Of a stretch of DNA of 64,000 bases, positions 61,075-64,000 are shown piece by piece. The notes below the pieces were generated by a model. The model had not been told where the DNA came from and did no database searches. It was given only the letters and a program-made list of their open reading frames with translations. Source of the DNA: Dyella jiangningensis (lineage in GTDB: Bacteria > Pseudomonadota > Gammaproteobacteria > Xanthomonadales > Rhodanobacteraceae); the NCBI RefSeq assembly GCF_003264855.1, contig NZ_NFZS01000002.1:1-64000 (forward strand), in the 5' to 3' direction. How positions within the stretch are numbered: the stretch's first letter is position 1; every line of letters starts with the position of its first letter. Position numbers and translations under genes: made by a program.

Positions 61075-61596
61075 ATGGCATCCATCAAGTCGATCACCGA
61101 TCTGTTCATCCACGCGCTTTCCGACATCTATAGCGCCGAGAAGCAACTCACCCGCGCCTTGCCACGGCTCGCGCACGCGGCCTCGGACGCCGAACTGTCC
61201 GAGGCCTTCCAGGCCCACGCCGAAGAAACGCAGGGACAGGTCGAGCGCATCGACCGCATCGTCGAGATCCTCGAGATCCGCCTCACGCGCATGAAGAGCG
61301 CGGCGATGGAAGGACTGATCGACGAAGGGCGCGACATGATAGAGGGCATCGCCGCGGGCCCCCTGCGCGACACGGCCCTGATCGCTGCCGCGCAGAAGGT
61401 CGAACACCATGAAATCGCCGCCTACGGCACGCTATGCACGCTGGCCAGGCATCTCGGCTACAAGGACGCGATTCCGCTGCTGGAGGAAACGCTCGATGAA
61501 GAAAAACAAACCGACAAGAAACTCTCCGCTATAGCCGAGCAAGGCGGCACCAACGAAGCGGCGACCGGACAGCCCGCCCGGCGCGGCACCGCCTGA
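61075..61596 (+). CDS. YciE/YciF-type ferritin-like protein (DUF892), copy 2
   Basis: A 173-residue four-helix protein beginning 'MASIKSITDLFIHALSDIYS' with the family signature 'DIYSAEKQLTRALPRLAHAA', 'AFQAHAEETQGQVERIDRIV' and 'KVEHHEIAAYGTL'. The Glu and His residues in these helices would bind a di-iron or manganese centre. 'LLEETLDEEKQTDKKLSAIA' closes the bundle. It is the classical YciF form, more so than the gene at 17834. CAGGAG precedes the ATG at 61075. It stands alone and meets the proline-rich gene tail to tail. Confidence 0.92.
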   Translation: MASIKSITDLFIHALSDIYSAEKQLTRALPRLAHAASDAELSEAFQAHAEETQGQVERIDRIVEILEIRLTRMKSAAMEGLIDEGRDMIEGIAAGPLRDTALIAAAQKVEHHEIAAYGTLCTLARHLGYKDAIPLLEETLDEEKQTDKKLSAIAEQGGTNEAATGQPARRGTA

Positions 61597-61656
61597 CTCG
61601 GCAGTGCACACATGCGGGCTTCCGCGGCGTTGCCAGCCGTGCCGCGCATCGTCACG

Positions 61657-61923
61657 TCAGGCGCACAGCCAGTACGCCACCGGCCGCTGCCCGGGCGGCG
61701 GAACAGGATCGCCCACCGGTGGCGGCGAAGGCTCGGGGTCGGTGAGCGGCGGACGCGCCGGCTGTGGCACGGGCGGCTCCGGCGGAGGGATGTCCGGCGC
61801 AGGCGGCGAAGGCGGCTTGGGCGGTTCCGGTGGCGGCGCCGGAGCGGGATCCGGTGGGACGGAGAGCAGACCGCGCATGTGGGACAACGAAACGCGCGGG
61901 CGGTACAGCGACTGCAAATGCAT
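61657..61923 (-). CDS. Proline-rich small protein
   Basis: An 88-residue frame starting at ATG 61923 with AGGAAC upstream. The first 25 residues ('MHLQSLYRPRVSLSHMRGLL') are followed by about 60 residues made of PP, PE, PD and PV repeats ('PAPAPPPEPPKPPSPPAP', 'PSPPPVGDPVPPPG') and a short hydrophobic end 'RPVAYWLCA'. The repeated composition biases every frame here, so support rests on the ribosome site and the ordered repeat. It would be an extended linker-like chain. No function can be given. Confidence 0.5.
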   Translation of the reverse strand: MHLQSLYRPRVSLSHMRGLLSVPPDPAPAPPPEPPKPPSPPAPDIPPPEPPVPQPARPPLTDPEPSPPPVGDPVPPPGQRPVAYWLCA

Positions 61924-62077
61924 GAAGGGTTCCTGCGTGGAAGTACGAACTGTTCCGTCAGCTTGCAGCACGACCCTTCCATGCACCGCGACGCCGGTGT
62001 TAAAGGACTCTTCCACAAGTTTGCCGCTGTCGAATGCGCGTCGGCGGCGCAACCTGCGTTCAGGCAGCTTGCGATAC

Positions 62078-62566
62078 TCAACCCGAGGCGGCGTGGTCCG
62101 CCGTGCACCAGCCCGCGACCGCGGAACGCCACGACGTGCAACTGTCCGACTCGCCCGTCGCGAGCCATTGCCGATGCAGCCGTTCAAGCGCGCGAATCAG
62201 CCCCTGCGCGGTAAAAGGTGCAAGCAGCCCGCCGGCAAGGAAGGGACGCGCCTGCTCGAAGCGCTCCAGTGCCACGGTCGAATCGAACAACACCATCAGC
62301 GGCAGGAAAGGTGCGCGCCCCTCCTTGCGCACCTTGTTCAGACGCGAGAAGTTCGCGCGCCACAGGTGGCTCTCGATGATCACGAAGCCTACGGGGTGAG
62401 GCGTTTCCCTGCTCTCCCGCGTGCGAAGCAGGCGCGATAGTTCATTGACGCAACGAACCGTGAGAACCATGTTGCGCAGACCCGCTTCGTTGAGCTGCGT
62501 GCGGATCTGCTGTGCGCGTTCAGGTTCTTTGACGACGAGGACGATGGTAGGCCATTCAGGCATCAT
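62078..62566 (-). CDS. Degenerate receiver-like protein
   Basis: A 162-residue protein with the length and strand/helix order of a receiver domain: 'TIVLVVKEPERAQQIRTQLN', 'AGLRNMVLTVRCVNELSRLL', 'PVGFVIIESHLW', 'LPLMVLFDST' and 'GLLAPFTAQGLIRALERLH'. The acidic pocket is replaced by Lys-Glu, the phosphoacceptor Asp by Glu ('IIESHLW') and the conserved Lys is missing. It could act as a phosphorylation-independent adaptor. The last 30 residues are unrelated. ATG 62566 or 62563 is the start, without a strong ribosome site. Confidence 0.6.
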   Translation of the reverse strand: MMPEWPTIVLVVKEPERAQQIRTQLNEAGLRNMVLTVRCVNELSRLLRTRESRETPHPVGFVIIESHLWRANFSRLNKVRKEGRAPFLPLMVLFDSTVALERFEQARPFLAGGLLAPFTAQGLIRALERLHRQWLATGESDSCTSWRSAVAGWCTADHAASG

Positions 62567-62634
62567 GGAGGCGACGCTGGATTGTGGGACATTCCAACAG
62601 ACGCAAGTCGCGTGCCATCACAGCGCGAGTCGGG

Positions 62635-63132
62635 TCAACTCATGACCGTGGGCTTGTCGAAAGGCAGTCGTGTGGCGCCGAGCGCCGCCAGCGAATCATC
62701 GACGCGATGAAGCACATCGCGCGGCGCATCCACCACGATGAGGATGCGGCCCAGCGAAATCTCTTCCTGGAACTGCCGTCGCACCGGATCCGGCACGGCG
62801 GACCCCGCCAGTGCCGTCGCCCATCCACCGACGGCCGCGCCACCCAGCGTCATCGCGGCCGCACCGGCAAGCGTGATGCCCAATGGAGGGATGGCGATGG
62901 CGATCAAGCCCGCCAGCAGGCCCGTAGCCGCACCTCCCGCGACGCCACGGATCGCCGCGGGGTAGAAGTCGCCCTCGACGACCTTGCGCTCGTCGGGTAT
63001 CACATCGAGCTCGATATCCGATCGCGCGATCAGGGAAATATCCTCGTCGGCCGCACCGCCGTCGCGTGCAGCCGCCATTGCCGTACTGGCCGCCGCCACA
63101 TCCGGCACGCTGAACACATGTCGCGTCTTCAT
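62635..63132 (-). CDS. Glycine-zipper stress protein, copy 2
   Basis: A 165-residue protein with the same layout as the one at 37183: an N-terminal alpha/beta part ('FSVPDVAAASTAMAAARDGG'), a Gly/Ala-rich double hydrophobic segment (about 62-110, 'GLLAGLIAIAIPPLGITLAG', 'AAAMTLGGAAVGGWATALAG') and a C-terminal strand 'RILIVVDAPRDVLHRVDDSL'. Both halves look like a split small domain interrupted by a membrane hairpin. Function is unknown; it fits general stress proteins of the envelope. It starts at ATG 63132. Confidence 0.78.
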   Translation of the reverse strand: MKTRHVFSVPDVAAASTAMAAARDGGAADEDISLIARSDIELDVIPDERKVVEGDFYPAAIRGVAGGAATGLLAGLIAIAIPPLGITLAGAAAMTLGGAAVGGWATALAGSAVPDPVRRQFQEEISLGRILIVVDAPRDVLHRVDDSLAALGATRLPFDKPTVMS

Positions 63133-63329
63133 GGTTCCAGTGCTCCGTCATCTGGCACCACCCTAGCCACGCACAAGTAAAAGCGGCGGCAAGCCCGCGT
63201 GGCTGTCGCGCCACGTTCAGCGGGAAGATTTTTCCGACGCGGGAACTTCATGCCATGTTGGCGGCACGCAGACGCCGGCACGACAAGCCACGCCTGACCC
63301 TGCATGCATCACCACGGCGGACAAACCAC

Positions 63330-64000
63330 GTGAGCATCCAGGCCTGGCTGCTGTTGCTCGGCATCCTGCTGTTGATCTCCTCCCTGCTGGGAGGATGGAT
63401 CCGGCGTACGCCGATGACGCCATTCGTGCTGTATGTGGTGGCCGGCGTCGCGCTCGGTCCGTGGCTCGCCGACCAGGCGCGCGTCGACCTGGTGAAATAT
63501 GCGCCGGTGCTCGAACGCGCGACCGAACTGGCGCTCGTGGTCTCACTGTTCATCGGTGGCCTCAAACTGCGCGCGCTGTGGCATGAAATGTCGTGGAGCA
63601 CCGGTGTCAGGCTGGCGGTGCCAGCCATGCTGCTCACCGTGGGCGCCATGACGCTCGCCGCACACGCGCTGTTCGCCGCCAGCTGGCCCATGGCGCTGTT
63701 GTTCTCGGCCGCCGTGGCGCCCACCGACCCCGTGCTGGCCAGCCTGGTGTCGGTGGACGATGCGGACGACACCGACGGCCTGCGCGTCGCGCTGTCGACC
63801 GAAGCGGGCCTGAACGATGGCGCCGGCATGCCGCTGCTTCTGCTCGCCCTGCTGCTGTTCCATGAATCCACGGCACGCGCGGATCTGTGGAACTGGTTCC
63901 TGCGCGACGTCGTCTGGGCGCTGCCCGCCGGCATCGCGGTCGGTTTCGGTCTCGCGCTGCTGACGGGCGCACTCGCCACGCATATCAAGGCACGCAGCCA
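63330..64000 (+). CDS. Na+/H+ antiporter (CPA1, NhaP-like), N-terminal part
   Basis: The frame runs off the right edge; 223 residues are visible. It begins at GTG 63330 ('VSIQAWLLLLGILLLISSLL') and shows at least six hydrophobic helices. The ion-binding segments are 'SAAVAPTDPVLASLV' (the TDP of antiporters) and 'STEAGLNDGAGMPLLL', typical of NhaP/CPA1 exchangers. It would trade protons for sodium or potassium across the inner membrane. A GGCGGA lies some 12 bases before the start. A GGAACTT motif is at 63243. Confidence 0.9.
   Translation, partial: MSIQAWLLLLGILLLISSLLGGWIRRTPMTPFVLYVVAGVALGPWLADQARVDLVKYAPVLERATELALVVSLFIGGLKLRALWHEMSWSTGVRLAVPAMLLTVGAMTLAAHALFAASWPMALLFSAAVAPTDPVLASLVSVDDADDTDGLRVALSTEAGLNDGAGMPLLLLALLLFHESTARADLWNWFLRDVVWALPAGIAVGFGLALLTGALATHIKARS

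Noticed and set aside
61604-62440. Glycine-rich 278-codon plus-strand frame opposite the proline-rich gene
   Set aside because: It is the antisense of the PP/PE repeat (CCN read as GGN); it has no ribosome site, and the tail overlaps the receiver-like gene.

Overview
The window is about 64 kb of GC-rich DNA with tightly packed, often overlapping genes and strong GC bias at third codon positions. The long TonB-dependent receptor, the PE-LIG-POL type LigD, the glgA-glgB-treZ-malQ-treY-glgX block and the many small stress-type genes together suggest a chromosome of a gammaproteobacterium of the Xanthomonadales, most likely Rhodanobacteraceae (Dyella, Luteibacter or Rhodanobacter-like). This placement is an inference from gene content; I could run no search. 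I see no tRNA, rRNA, CRISPR array, insertion sequence or prophage.

Layout. 1-4.7 kb: the end of a serine hydrolase gene, a receiver-only response regulator, and convergently a KaiC-like ATPase followed by a hybrid histidine kinase. 4.7-9.3 kb: a 1.1-kb gene-free stretch, an isolated TonB-dependent receptor and a strong terminator. 9.3-13.5 kb: pentose-phosphate genes, with a short 6-phosphogluconate dehydrogenase convergent to tal-tkt. 13.7-24.3 kb: a mixed stress region holding DUF3606, LigD, a tiny membrane protein, DUF72, a YciE/DUF892 protein, a UbiB-like kinase, hemerythrin, a PA2169-type bundle protein, a zinc alcohol dehydrogenase, a remnant of membrane glucose dehydrogenase and a cation efflux transporter.

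24.7-36.4 kb is one 12-gene respiratory operon in which nearly every stop overlaps the next start. It encodes Alternative Complex III (actA-F), a 114-residue membrane protein, a SCO copper chaperone and a caa3 oxidase of the A2 type (subunits II, I, III, IV). Electrons would pass from quinol through ACIII to the haem c on subunit II and then to oxygen. It ends in two hairpin terminators. 36.6-38.8 kb carries CBS, glycine-zipper, BON and AlkB genes. 38.8-41.3 kb is a three-gene overlapping unit: a cysteine hydrolase, a divergent NRAMP-like transporter lacking the usual metal-binding residues, and an outer-membrane barrel.

41.7-54.0 kb is the glycogen/trehalose operon. GlgA and GlgB build alpha-glucan, GlgX and MalQ trim and rearrange it, and TreY and TreZ turn chain ends into trehalose; a DUF2934 gene sits inside. 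54.0-63.1 kb is a second stress region: a PA2169 paralogue, two metallothionein-like proteins, erythromycin esterase with a TPP enzyme, a BON protein, a frameshifted mntH, a DUF892 paralogue, a proline-rich protein, a degenerate receiver protein and a second glycine-zipper protein. The window ends inside a Na+/H+ antiporter gene.

The main points for follow-up are the divergent NRAMP/hydrolase/barrel unit, the ACIII-caa3 operon with its small extra protein, the one-base frameshift in mntH, the gcd remnant, and the way six small or transport families each occur as two copies flanking the respiratory and glycogen blocks.
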